Assembly (NCBI GenBank): GCA_038277395.1
Contig: CM076197.1
Coordinates: 86,441,050 to 86,505,049 of the forward strand
DNA from: Dryocosmus kuriphilus
Lineage: Eukaryota; Arthropoda; Insecta; Hymenoptera; Cynipidae
Direction of reading: 5' to 3'
DNA: 64,000 bases
The position numbers were made by a program, and so were the translations under genes. The notes under the pieces were generated by a model, which was not told where the DNA came from, searched no databases, and was given only the letters and a program-made list of their open reading frames with translations. Below, in pieces: positions 11,100 to 19,979 of the stretch; position 1 is the first letter of the stretch; each line of letters opens with the position of its first letter.

Positions 11100-11240
11100 A
11101 TAAACACCGAGCGCGTAGCGCGAGGTGAATAACCTATCGAGCGCGAAGCGCGAGTGCCAACAGACGCGCGCCCCAGGCGCACTCATACTTCGCCCGAAGC
11201 GCGCGATGATAATGTGCCCGCGAAGCGGGCAGATTTTTTG
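11100..11240. repeat. Cluster of GC-rich short palindromes
   Basis: Several hairpin-forming units built on GCGCGAAGCGCG occur within 140 bp: GAGCGCGTAGCGCGAG (~11108), CGAGCGCGAAGCGCGAG (~11138), CGCCCGAAGCGCGCG (~11190) and GCCCGCGAAGCGGGC (~11217). A degenerate unit lies at ~10994. GC content contrasts sharply with the surroundings. They resemble REP-like palindromes in form only. Confidence 0.8.
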
Positions 11241-11261
11241 GTTACTAGTTTTGCCTTGTTT

Positions 11262-11997
11262 CAAATTTACCGCCAGAAAATCCTCTCTATAATCCATCAC
11301 AAATATGTACTTACCTTTATATTATCTTCCCTCCAAAATTAGAAACTAAACAAGCTAGTTTGATAGTATTTGCCCACCTTCCAGGTGGCTAGGATGCTAT
11401 CCTAGCTAACCTGATGATATATTTTTACAATTTTAACTATTTGTCTTTACTATTTACTCTCCTAAATCTTAAATCGCAACAGATTATCAAAAATTACAAA
11501 AAATCTCCATTTTAATGAAATTATTCTTTAAAATTTAACAGGTTAATAACTCATCCCGTAACCTAAAAATTCGATTCTTTTTACTTTATATTTAAAAAAA
11601 TCATATTTATATCTACAGGTTGCAATATTCTCAAACGATAATGTTTATCTAGATTTACTGTATACACATTACAAGCAATATTTTGGTTTCTATATGTTTT
11701 GGTTTGTTGATTTGACATTGTGAGGAATGCTATGTTGTTCTCGACTTTAATCCGATTTTAAATTCTCCATTGAGAGAGAGAACCGTTACACAATGTAAAA
11801 ATTTACAATCTTTTATCAAATGGTATGTTTTTCTCCCTTTTATTCTATTTTGAAAGATTATATCTAAATGTACGTGATTTTTACTTTTATTATATACTAT
11901 TGTATTCAGAACCTGAAGCGGTTGTCAGGAAAAAGCAACGAAACGTTCTTCAATATGAACTAATATACTAAAATTTTAAACAAACGTACTTGTCTGG
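11262..11997 (+). repeat. Right arm / 3' terminal repeat of PLE 1
   Basis: Inverted match of 7036-7770. It carries a plus-strand hammerhead-like motif at 11913-11945. This copy is presumably the genuine 3' terminus because it follows the endonuclease in sense orientation. Confidence 0.85.
11913..11945 (+). ncRNA. Hammerhead-like core motif at PLE 1 3' end
   Basis: CTGAAGC (one base off CUGANGA), a hairpin GTTGTC...AGCAAC, then GAAACG. The left-arm copy retains CTGAAGA, and this copy retains GAAAC, so their ancestor probably had both boxes. Helix III and the cleavage site were not recognised. Confidence 0.45.
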
Positions 11998-13237
11998 ACT
12001 TATTTGTATTGTTTATCTCCCAAATTTAATTTTAAAATTCCGTTCTCTTCTCTCTTTTCCACTGAAATATTTTTCAGTTAATATTTTTATTCCAGAAAAA
12101 AATCTCTTGTAAGTAGATGGTCTTAACCATCCCGGACGGTAAATACATCACACTTGTTTTGACTTATAATCTTTTAGTTTTCGGGCAATATCATTTCCCC
12201 TGCATATCCTACATTAAAGTTGTATGATATTAAATCAAGTAGACTAAATTATCTTCAAAACAAAAAAATGTTTCTAGCTCTCATAAAACCATAGTTATAG
12301 TGACCGTTTTTTATTAAATCTTATTATAGATCGAATTTTTGTTATAAAAAACTTATTTTGGATATACTACGTTATAGAGAAGGGGCTATAATTATCATTA
12401 ATGTGCACAAAGTCTCTTCAGAAATAATCGTTTAGCCCAAAATACATTTTTCTATTGCTACTTTATCTTAGATTAAACGTATGAGTTTGAATTTAACTCA
12501 TAAATTCGATTCTCTTCTCTCTTTTCACTTAAATCTTTTTCAGTTAATATTTTTATTCCAGAAGAAGACCTCTTGTAAGTAGATGGGTCTTAAATGTGGA
12601 TGACGAGAGAAATGGTGGAATCATCAAGAAGAAGACGACTCCGTTTCTCATGAAAATTGATATTTCAAATCTAATGTATCTTTCTTGGCGTATTGAGTAT
12701 ACACGTAATTTTGAATTCGTTGGTAGAGCACGAATGGATACACACGAATACAAATAGGAATGTACAAATATAAGTAAAAGTATGAATATGAATGAGGGCG
12801 CTGTCCCGTGCAATTCTCCGACATCCGTCATACGAGTACGTCTATCTAGAGGGACGAGGTTGAGGAGTTTTTACCCTTGTGGTTAGTTCTCCCAGTTCCA
12901 CCCTCTCAAGTAGGGTGCGCATTAAAGAGGGTTCCTTAAAATTTTAGGAGACAGAATGGCTTCTTCCACTCCTTATTTTTTGTGCGGATTCACCAGTGCA
13001 AACCGTATGTCGACTTTGTCTGGCTCACGTCGCGTCAGGTGGTATGTGCAGATATTCTCCAGATTGCACGTGTTGAATTTAAGTCTTAAGTAATCCGCTT
13101 TCTCCTTAAGGTAGATTTCCTGTTAGTTAGAATTACAAATCCCACGTTTAGTTCTTCACTTTTAAAGTTTTTCTCCATTTTTAAAATAAAAATTTGGGTT
13201 TAAGAACAGGTGACACACAGAAATACGTATAATTACG
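11998..13237. other. Unassigned region with a 90-bp direct repeat
   Basis: No gene recognised. A ~90-bp segment at 12035-12130 recurs at 12503-12594 in direct orientation (both contain CAGTTAATATTTTTATTCCA and CTCTTGTAAGTAGATGG). The block around 12840-13060 is more GC-balanced and unlike the neighbouring repeats, but holds no supported exon. Confidence 0.55.
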
Positions 13238-14480
13238 AACCTCAATTTTTAGGATTTATCAATTTATTTTTTGAATCTCAGAACTTTTTTGTAAATAAAA
13301 TGTCGGACTGAAACTTTGGGAAATGCATGAAAAGACAATAAATTGCGTTTGTATACATTACTTGAGTAGGAGTTTTTTAAAAAGTTTTTTTCGTCAAACT
13401 TAAAACTGAAAATTCTTTGTGGCTTAATAAATTCTCCAGAAATTTTTTGAATCACGGAACTTTGTTTATACATGATATATTGGCCTAAAACTTTTAGAGA
13501 AGCAAAAGGGGACAATAAACTACGTTTGTATACGCGATTTAAGTATAAATAGTGTAAAAAGATTTGTAATAACTAAATAAATTCCGAGGAATACCGACGT
13601 GCTGTTGAACTCTGTAATCAATTTGTCTTTTTTTCAATGGAGCAGTCTTGAGGTAAATGACTCCTCTGTCTTGAAGAAAATTAGGCAAACATTCTTAGCA
13701 AACCTTATACACAATAATTTTTGTAAGTATATTGCAATTAAACAAACTAATATGTAAATTCGCGTAGTTACCTGTCACTGAACCTGAGGTGTGTCGGACG
13801 CCATCGCTCTGACATTTCTGGGAACAGTGTTGATTGGAACTAGCGTGAAAAATACTTCCCATTTTAAGTTTGTCGAAAAAAACTTTTTCGAAAATTCCTA
13901 CTCAAATAATGTATACCAACGCAATTTAATGTCTTCTCATGCATTTCCCAAAGTTTCACTCCCATACCTTATTTACAAAAAAAGTTCTGAAAATAAAAAA
14001 ATAAATTGATAAATCCGAAAAATTAAGGTCGGTAATATATGACTAGGTATTTTGGTTCGTCATTTAAAGTCTACTATGTTTTTTCAGAAGGAGTTTGTAA
14101 GTAAAAAAGGAAAAATGCATCGGTTGGTATTTATTATTTTTAAAATAAACTTTCATTGTTCCCAGAACTCTACGCTTTGACACACACGATTCTATAATTT
14201 TAGCAGTAACAAGTATTTAATTTAACATATTTATCAATGCGGAATAAATAAACAAAATCTCAATTTTAAAAGTTTAACTTTTAGAATTACCGTCTAATAA
14301 ACTTGCTCCAACTTTATCGATCTTCTATCTTCACATTCCATCATAATTTATGCCTTAATTAACATTTTCCAAATTTTTTTCCACTTTTTTAAAACTTTTA
14401 TTTTTAAATATGGGGGAAAAATATCGATCTTAGGACTGGCTTCGTCGGTCAATTTCAGTGGCATATGTTCCTTAAGGCCA
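13238..14480. repeat. Unclassified interspersed repeat, copy 1
   Basis: The central part 13425-13845 matches 24620-25030 in direct orientation (shared AATTCTCCAGAAATT, GGAATACCGAC, GTTGATTGGAACT), and 14350-14480 matches 25950-26085. A ~120-bp sub-repeat occurs at 13264-13380, again at 13440-13560, and inverted at 13855-14005. The first and the inverted copy are the more alike and form a ~170-bp inverted pair (13238-13405 with 13855-14032). The segment 14225-14345 recurs at 21890-22030. No coding capacity was recognised. Confidence 0.75.
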
Positions 14481-15843
14481 TGTAATGCTTACCTGATTCC
14501 TACTTTATCGCCATTTTACAAAAATTTGCGTCCACACGAATTGAAATATAGAGTTCTAAATTGGGGGAATTAAACGAAAAACACCAAGGAACATTTGTGT
14601 GGTCCTATTGTACAGTTTTGGAATTACGAAAAATGTATTTTTGGACAATTTTAAGATATAGGTGTCTGGTATGTATAAAATGGCCTTAATAACATATTAA
14701 TTTTTGTCTATGGAAATCTTACTGAAAACTCATGAAATAATTTTGTACTATAGAGCATATTGACCCTCCTGAATCATAAATAAGAATTAATGTGACCAAT
14801 AAATAACAAAATCCCTTGACAAAAAATGATTATTAACCCCTAGAAATGTCCGTCTAGTTTTCTTTCGCAAACGTACTTTCCATTTAGTGTCAAGAGGGAG
14901 ACATAACGCGGTCCCGGAGAATAATTTGCTCCCAGGGGTTTTCCGCGGTACAATGCTTGACAATTGTCCACCCTCTACGTACACGTTAGGGAACTTCATG
15001 GGTGACAGGACGAAATTAAGTTTGCGAAACGGACTAGAGTCTCGCGGGCATTGTTATCGCATTTCATCGGAACTACTGAGGCGGAGTTTCTTAGTTAAAC
15101 CGACGGATCGAACACATTCCTACCTCTATTTCTCTTACTCTATCCTCTATCCTTTTATATATTTTCTTGTTCCTTCACTTTTCACACTATTTTTTTTCTC
15201 TCATTTTTTTTTTTTATTATATTTTGTTTTCTCCTCCTCTTTATCTTTGAAATTCACCGCCCTACACACGTTTGCCATCGATTCGTCATAACTGTAAGTC
15301 GGTCCTCTCTGGTACTGTAAAAGCTCATGAAGACTCGAAGTTGTGCTTCACTAGCTCTTAAGCGCGTTTGCAATTTCAGCGTCAGCTCCGTCGCGACGGG
15401 CGATGGCCTTACGTGACAACGCCAATTCCACGAATACGTCTAAATTCGCGAATCTGCGTCCACGAACCCCTGAGAAAGGCGAATTCGATAAAAGATTGAC
15501 ATTGGTTTCCGAATCATCAAAAATGATGACAATATCTTCGCTGTTCCAGGAAGGAAATAAAATCCGTCTGTCAGAAAAATAACTAAGGAAATATTCAAAT
15601 GGATGGCGGAAATTGAATTGCATATCCCCTCTCTAGGGTTCCTGCAGAATTCCAATTTCAAAGTTTAAGGCTTTCTCCAGTCTTATCAGATGACTTAAAA
15701 ACAAATTCAGACGAATTGAAGACCTCAGAAAAAGAATAAGAAAAAGTATTTTAAAAATTTGCTTTGAAGAATGACAATTTTCACAGTAAATTTGAATAAA
15801 AATAACAAAATATTACGTATTTCAAGTTTCTACAAAAAAAGGC
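14481..15843. other. Possible host sequence, no confirmed gene
   Basis: More GC-rich than its surroundings, especially 14880-15110 and 15330-15660, and not recognised as repetitive within the window. Open frames (14887-15291 +, 15351-15623 -) have no recognisable domain. A splice-acceptor-like site precedes an open stretch at 15380-15582, annotated separately. Confidence 0.4.
15380..15582 (+). CDS. Candidate terminal exon, unknown protein (low confidence)
   Basis: The acceptor-like GCAATTTCAG ends at 15379. In one reading phase (two leading bases, then TCA GCT CCG) an open frame runs to the TAA at 15580-15582, about 66 residues, including MALRDNANSTNTSKFANLRP. Its only Met-initiated part is 59 residues (ATG at 15403). 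The composition is richer in GC and CpG than flanking DNA, as expected for an exon. No domain was recognised, no partner exon was found, and another frame is also open on the minus strand. It may be chance. Confidence 0.22.
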
Positions 15844-16510
15844 GGATAAAGTTCCGAATAGCTGAATTTTTCAATTCTATTGAAACTTTGTACACTTATG
15901 TATTTTGACGCTCTGATTATCAATGTGATAGTGAAAATTCGCGACTAGGCGATTTTCATGGTGAAAACCATAAGAAACACCATAAAAATCAAGTTTTTTG
16001 CGTTTATCTCAGTAAATACGCAGAATTTAGAAAAATATTTTAAACAAAAGTTTTAGCTAGTATAAAAATTCATCTTTTCTGTAGAATACACTTTTTTCCT
16101 AAAACCATTATTTTTCAAAAAAAAGAGGATTGCGTTGGAAAAACAAGAAAAAGAAGAAATTTCCGGAAATGCGTTCGGTCACGTTTTTTGCGTTTATCTA
16201 AATCAATACGCACAATATTATCAAATATTGGAAATAAAAGTTGTACATCTAATCGAGTTAGACATATTTTGTCTGTAACATTTTTATCTACAAGTAATAG
16301 TTTTCGCGAAAATGATTGATACATCGATTATAATGGAAAAAAAAACCCTTAAAAATCAAGGTTTTTTGCGTTTAGATTAGTCAATACGCAAACTTTCGCA
16401 AAATTATTGAAACAAAAGTTGTGAAACTCACCGAGATACACATTTTTTGTTCTAAACATTTTTTCATACGAGTGATAGTTTTCGAGAAAATTAGTGATAC
16501 ATCTGATAAA
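15844..16510. repeat. Left arm of Merlin copy 1, with sub-repeats
   Basis: Three sub-repeats share TTTTTTGCGTTTA followed by AATACGCA at about 15993, 16185 and 16356. The first is the full unit and matches both right-arm units (19306-19625, 19626-19970) in inverted orientation. The other two are shorter and diverged. Confidence 0.82.
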
Positions 16511-16570
16511 ATTTAACAAATTTTATTGCAATAAGCGACAGGCCTTTTTCTACCATCCGCGCTCCTAGTA

Positions 16571-17901
16571 CGAGGCACGTCTAGAAAGTAAGTGTACTGG
16601 TACTCTCACAGCTGTAGGGAATACTTTTTCGACATGTTAGCAACACTGCCGCGTAGCCTGACCCCTCCCCTTCAAAACGAGACCAATCCGAGGTTAGTGT
16701 GTTGAAAACTCTTGACGCAGCATCATCTTTCGCGAAAAATGTCGATCGTATCTCCCGCCAAGTGCGAAATTCGTGCCGTCATTCGCTACCTCGTTGTGAA
16801 GGGAAAAGCTCCAGTTGAGATTTATAATGAGGTGAAAACTGTTTACGGTAATGGAGCTATGAATCGTACGAGTGTGTACAAGTGGTGTCGCGAATTTAAA
16901 AATGGCCGTACTTCCGTGCATGACGATCAGAGTAGTGGAAGACCTTCAATTGTGACTGACGAACTTGTGGAAAAAATCGAGATTGCGGTCCGTGACGATC
17001 GCAGATTCACGTTAGATGATCTTTCTGCGATGTTTCCGCAAATCTCCAGATCCCTGTTACATGAAACAATCACAGAAACTCTCGGATATCGGAAATTGCC
17101 TGCGAGGTGGGTCCCAAAACAGCTGACAGAACAGCACAAGTTGAATCGAGTATAGAGCCCCAAAGAGTTTTTGGAGCACTACGAACGCGAAGGCGATGAT
17201 TTTCTCTACTCTATTGTTACTGGAGACGAAACTTGGGTTGCCCACTACACGCTTGAAACTAAGAGACAGTCTCAACAATGGCGCCATACCTCGTCACCCT
17301 CCGCCAAGAAATTCAAAACCACAATTTCAGCCAAAAAAATCATGGCATCCGTGTTTTGGAACCATAAAGGCATAATTTTGATTGAATATCTGCCTCACGG
17401 GGAGGCCATCAACGCGGAAAGATACTGTGAGACGATGAAAAAATTGAAAAGGGCGATTCAGAATAAAAGGAGGGGTATGCTGACGAAAGGAGTCTGCCTG
17501 CTGCATGACAATGCCAAACCTCACACGGCCAACGCCACGAAGCAACTCCTGGACTCTTTTGGATGGGATGTTTTGAACCACCCCCCGTATTCCCCTGACC
17601 TGGCCCCTTCAGATTTACATCTCTTCACTTCCCTGAAGGTGCACATGGGTGGAAAAAAGTTGTCAACAGACGAGGAGGTGAAGGGGGAGGTGGAGAAGTG
17701 GGCGAAAGAGCTGGCGGGAGACTTCTGCGAGGCAGGCATCAAAAAATTGATCCCGCGGCTCACCACTTGCATCGAGAGGGATGGTGACTATGTCGAAAAA
17801 TAACTTACATATGTACAAGTGTAACCAACTATGTTTTTGTTTTAATAAATTTTCTTTGAAGCCTACATAAATTGAGAACACTTACTTTCTGGACGTGCCA
17901 C
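16571..17901 (+). mobile_element. mariner family B, copy 2, inserted in Merlin copy 1
   Basis: About 1331 bp, left end CGAGGCACGTCTAGAAAGTA after TA at 16569-16570. The right end is slightly degraded (GGACGTGCCAC, then TA at 17902-17903). It lies just upstream of the Merlin transposase start codon, so it inserted into the Merlin 5' region after that element arrived. Confidence 0.9.
16739..17803 (+). pseudogene. mariner family B transposase with a single nonsense codon
   Basis: The 1065-bp frame is the same length as the intact copy at 23165-24229. It is open from MSIVSPAKCEIRAVIRYLVV at 16739 to TAA at 17801-17803, except for a TAG at 17153-17155. There the intact copy has CAG (Gln), so one C-to-T change explains the break. 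All three catalytic Asp contexts are preserved: TGDETW, HDNAKPHTA and SPDLAPSD (DD34D). W49, changed to Cys in the 23165 copy, is intact here (YKWCREF). Without the nonsense codon this is the best-preserved family B sequence in the window. Confidence 0.92.
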
Positions 17902-17969
17902 TAACAGGCGTGTGCTTCATGCGTGCATTAATTATTTTCGAAGTTTTCTTCCCTTGAGTTCTAACCAAC

Positions 17970-18811
17970 ATGGATGAAAGACATAATATTTTCAGTCTGA
18001 GTATGATTCTTCAAAAAAGAGAAAAAACGCTTCAGTGGTTGAGACAAATTGAACTCATTTCAACTGAACGATTTTGCTCAAAACACAAGAAGAAAATGAC
18101 TCTTTTAGAGTCTGAAATTACTTGCGGCCAGTTTTTGTGTTATAAAACAGGCAAGTATCGTCACACAAATACCGTTGCGAAAAATACGTGGAAAGCAGCA
18201 TTGTCGAAGGTGAGTCGATTTCGCGAGAAACTGTTGCAGACCGCTTCTCTTTTTGTAGGGAGATCTGCATGGTTGCTCTTGACAGTCACTTCGGAGAGGA
18301 AGGTCGCATTGGAGGTGTCGGTGAAGTAGTTGAAATAGATGAGTGCGAGATCGTGCGTCGAAAATACGAGCGAGGACGTGTAGTGGAAGGATCATGGATC
18401 CTCGGAATGATTCACAGAGGTCATCCTTACAACTATCGGTTGGAAATCTGTTCCGATAACAAGAGAGGTCAGGCTTCTCTAATCAGATTAATAAAAAAGC
18501 ATGTAGCAGAAGGGACAGAGATTCACACCGATTGTTGGAAGGGCTATAGCAATTTCGAAGATCATGAATCTGTTCACAAAAGTGTTAATCATTCCGAGGA
18601 GTTTGTGAATAGCGATACCGGAGCACACACTCAAAACATCGAGTCATCTTGGCGGTGGATGCGACGATTCCTCTCACGAGGAGGAGTGCACAAGGGCAAT
18701 CTTGCAGATCACCTCTGCGAATTTTTGTGGCGGCGACAGCTCAAAAAAATAGATGCTGATCCATTTAAAGAACTAATAGCAAATATTAAAGTATGCTACT
18801 CTGGCCACTGA
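17970..18811 (+). pseudogene. Merlin (IS1016/IS1595-like) transposase, copy 1, with internal deletion
   Basis: The N-terminal part MDERHNIFSLSMILQKREKT is followed by a Cys-containing region (RFCSKHKKKM, LESEITCGQF). At about 18190, after KNTW, the frame jumps. Relative to copy 2 at 28803 it lacks ~29 residues beginning FERCHISASPCML. The rest is open in another frame to 18811 and holds the DDE core: EIDECEI, EIHTDCWKGY and NIESSW, giving 36 residues between the second Asp and the Glu. The conserved GGVHKGNLADHLCEFLWRR tail follows. The enzyme would act on the Merlin ends in the nucleus. This copy is broken by the deletion and frameshift. Confidence 0.85.
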
Positions 18812-19084
18812 TTATAATCAGCATTCTCAATTGAAGTAAATGCAAATATATTTCGGGATAATACAATTTTTTTAAATCCAAAAAAAAATTTATGAAAAAT
18901 ATTACAAAATATAAAAAAAAAAAAATGCTCTTCAAAATACTCCAACCTTCCCGCGGTGAAGAGCGTGAGTAGGTACCAAGCCGATACCAATGGAGATATA
19001 ATGCAAAAACAAAGATCTATTGCACAGGTAGGTGGATAAAGAACATTATACTTGTGATCAATCACAGGGGTGCCTTTTCGCTCC

Positions 19085-19325
19085 CACGTATTTCCGCAAC
19101 TAGCCAGTGAATGCGTATCCCCCCCCCCCCCCCCACTTTGGAAAGGGGAACAATCGTAATTGAACATATTTTCGTAACTAGTCAATGAATGCGTAGCCCC
19201 CGTCCCCCACTTGGAAAGGGGAACGATCGTGATTGAACGTATTTTCGTAACTAGTCAGTGAATGCGTAGCTACCCCCTTAACCTTGGAAAAGAGGGACGA
19301 ACGTGACCGAACGTATTTCCGTAAC
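19085..19325. repeat. Minisatellite in Merlin copy 1, ~75-bp unit
   Basis: Three to four units share CGTATTTTCGTAACTAGTCA, GTGAATGCGTAG, a C-rich run, and CTTGGAAAGGGGAAC. The first unit contains an uninterrupted 16-C run at 19119-19134. The other Merlin copy also has a minisatellite, of different sequence, at the corresponding place (31787-32225). Confidence 0.85.
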
Positions 19326-19970
19326 TTTCTTCATCCCTTTTTTTTCCCCAACGCAATCCTCTTTTTCTCAAAAAATATTAGTTTTAGACGAAAAGTGTAT
19401 ATAAGTAAAAAAGATGTACTTTTCGACGAGCTAAAACTTTTGTTAAAAATATTTTTCCAAATTCTGCGTAGTTACTAAGATAAATGCAAAAAACATGATT
19501 TTTATTGTGTTCTTATAGTTTGCACCATGAAAATCGCTTTGTCGACAATTTTTATTATCATATTTGTAATCAGCGCGTCAAAATACATAAATATAAGAAG
19601 TTTTAAACAAAATTGGAAGAAAGCGTGACCAAACGCATTTCCATAACTTTCTTCGTCTTTTTCTTGTTTTTCCAACGCAATCCTCTTTTTGTCGAAAAAT
19701 AATGATTTTCGGCAAAAAGTGTATTCTACATGAAAGATGTATTTTTATGCTAGCTAAAACTTTTATTTAAAACATTTTTCGAAATTCTGCGTATTTACTG
19801 AGATAAACGCAAAATACATGATTTTTATGGTGTTTTTTTTATGGTTTTCACCATGACAATCGCCTAGTAGTCGCCAATTTTCACTATCATATTCGTAATC
19901 GGCGCGTCAAAATAGATAAATACACGAAGTTTCAATAAAATCGGAAAATTCAGCTATTCGGAACTGCACC
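19290..19970. repeat. Right arm of Merlin copy 1, two tandem units
   Basis: Two ~325-bp units (19306-19625 and 19626-19970) share CATTTCCATAACTTTCTTC or the near-identical CGTATTTCCGTAACTTTCTTC, AACGCAATCCTCTTTTT, and GATAAA/TGCGTTTA-type motifs. Both are inverted relative to the left arm. The outer unit ends at the element terminus. Confidence 0.82.
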
Positions 19971-19979
19971 CAAAAAGGC

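Larger units (their letters stand above)
7036..11997 (+). mobile_element. Penelope-like element 1, 5'-truncated, with long inverted arms
   Basis: A PLE relic in plus orientation. The body (9125-9920) holds only the end of the reverse transcriptase and the GIY-YIG endonuclease. A ~735-bp inverted repeat (7036-7770 and 11262-11997) frames it, the left arm being an inverted copy of the element's own 3' terminus. PLEs are known to carry terminal repeats in direct or inverted orientation. A mariner (7782-9107) was inserted later, a few bases inside the left arm. Between 9920 and 11262 are a GTCGTT microsatellite, a ~155-bp tandem repeat and GC-rich palindromes. Confidence 0.75.
15836..19979 (+). 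mobile_element. Merlin-type DNA transposon, copy 1, with 8-bp target duplication
   Basis: Element body 15844-19970 (about 4.1 kb). Left end GGATAAAGTTCCGAATAG, right end as the reverse complement of GGTGCAGTTCCGAATAG. Exact 8-bp duplications AAAAAGGC flank it at 15836-15843 and 19972-19979, with one extra C at 19971. Merlin elements make 8-9 bp duplications and encode IS1016/IS1595-like DDE transposases, as found here. The inverted arms are long (left about 15844-16510, right about 19290-19970) and internally repeated. A mariner (16571-17901) sits between the left arm and the transposase, and a ~75-bp minisatellite lies between the transposase and the right arm. Confidence 0.85.

Noticed and set aside
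7036..11997. Maverick/Polinton, because of the long inverted repeats
   Set aside because: No polymerase B, integrase, ATPase or capsid relics are present; the only coding relic is PLE RT plus GIY-YIG endonuclease.
14887..15291. 134-residue plus-strand frame
   Set aside because: N-terminal half has balanced composition, but no domain is recognisable and the C-terminal third is a pyrimidine-rich tract translated as Leu/Phe/Ser. Insufficient support for a gene.
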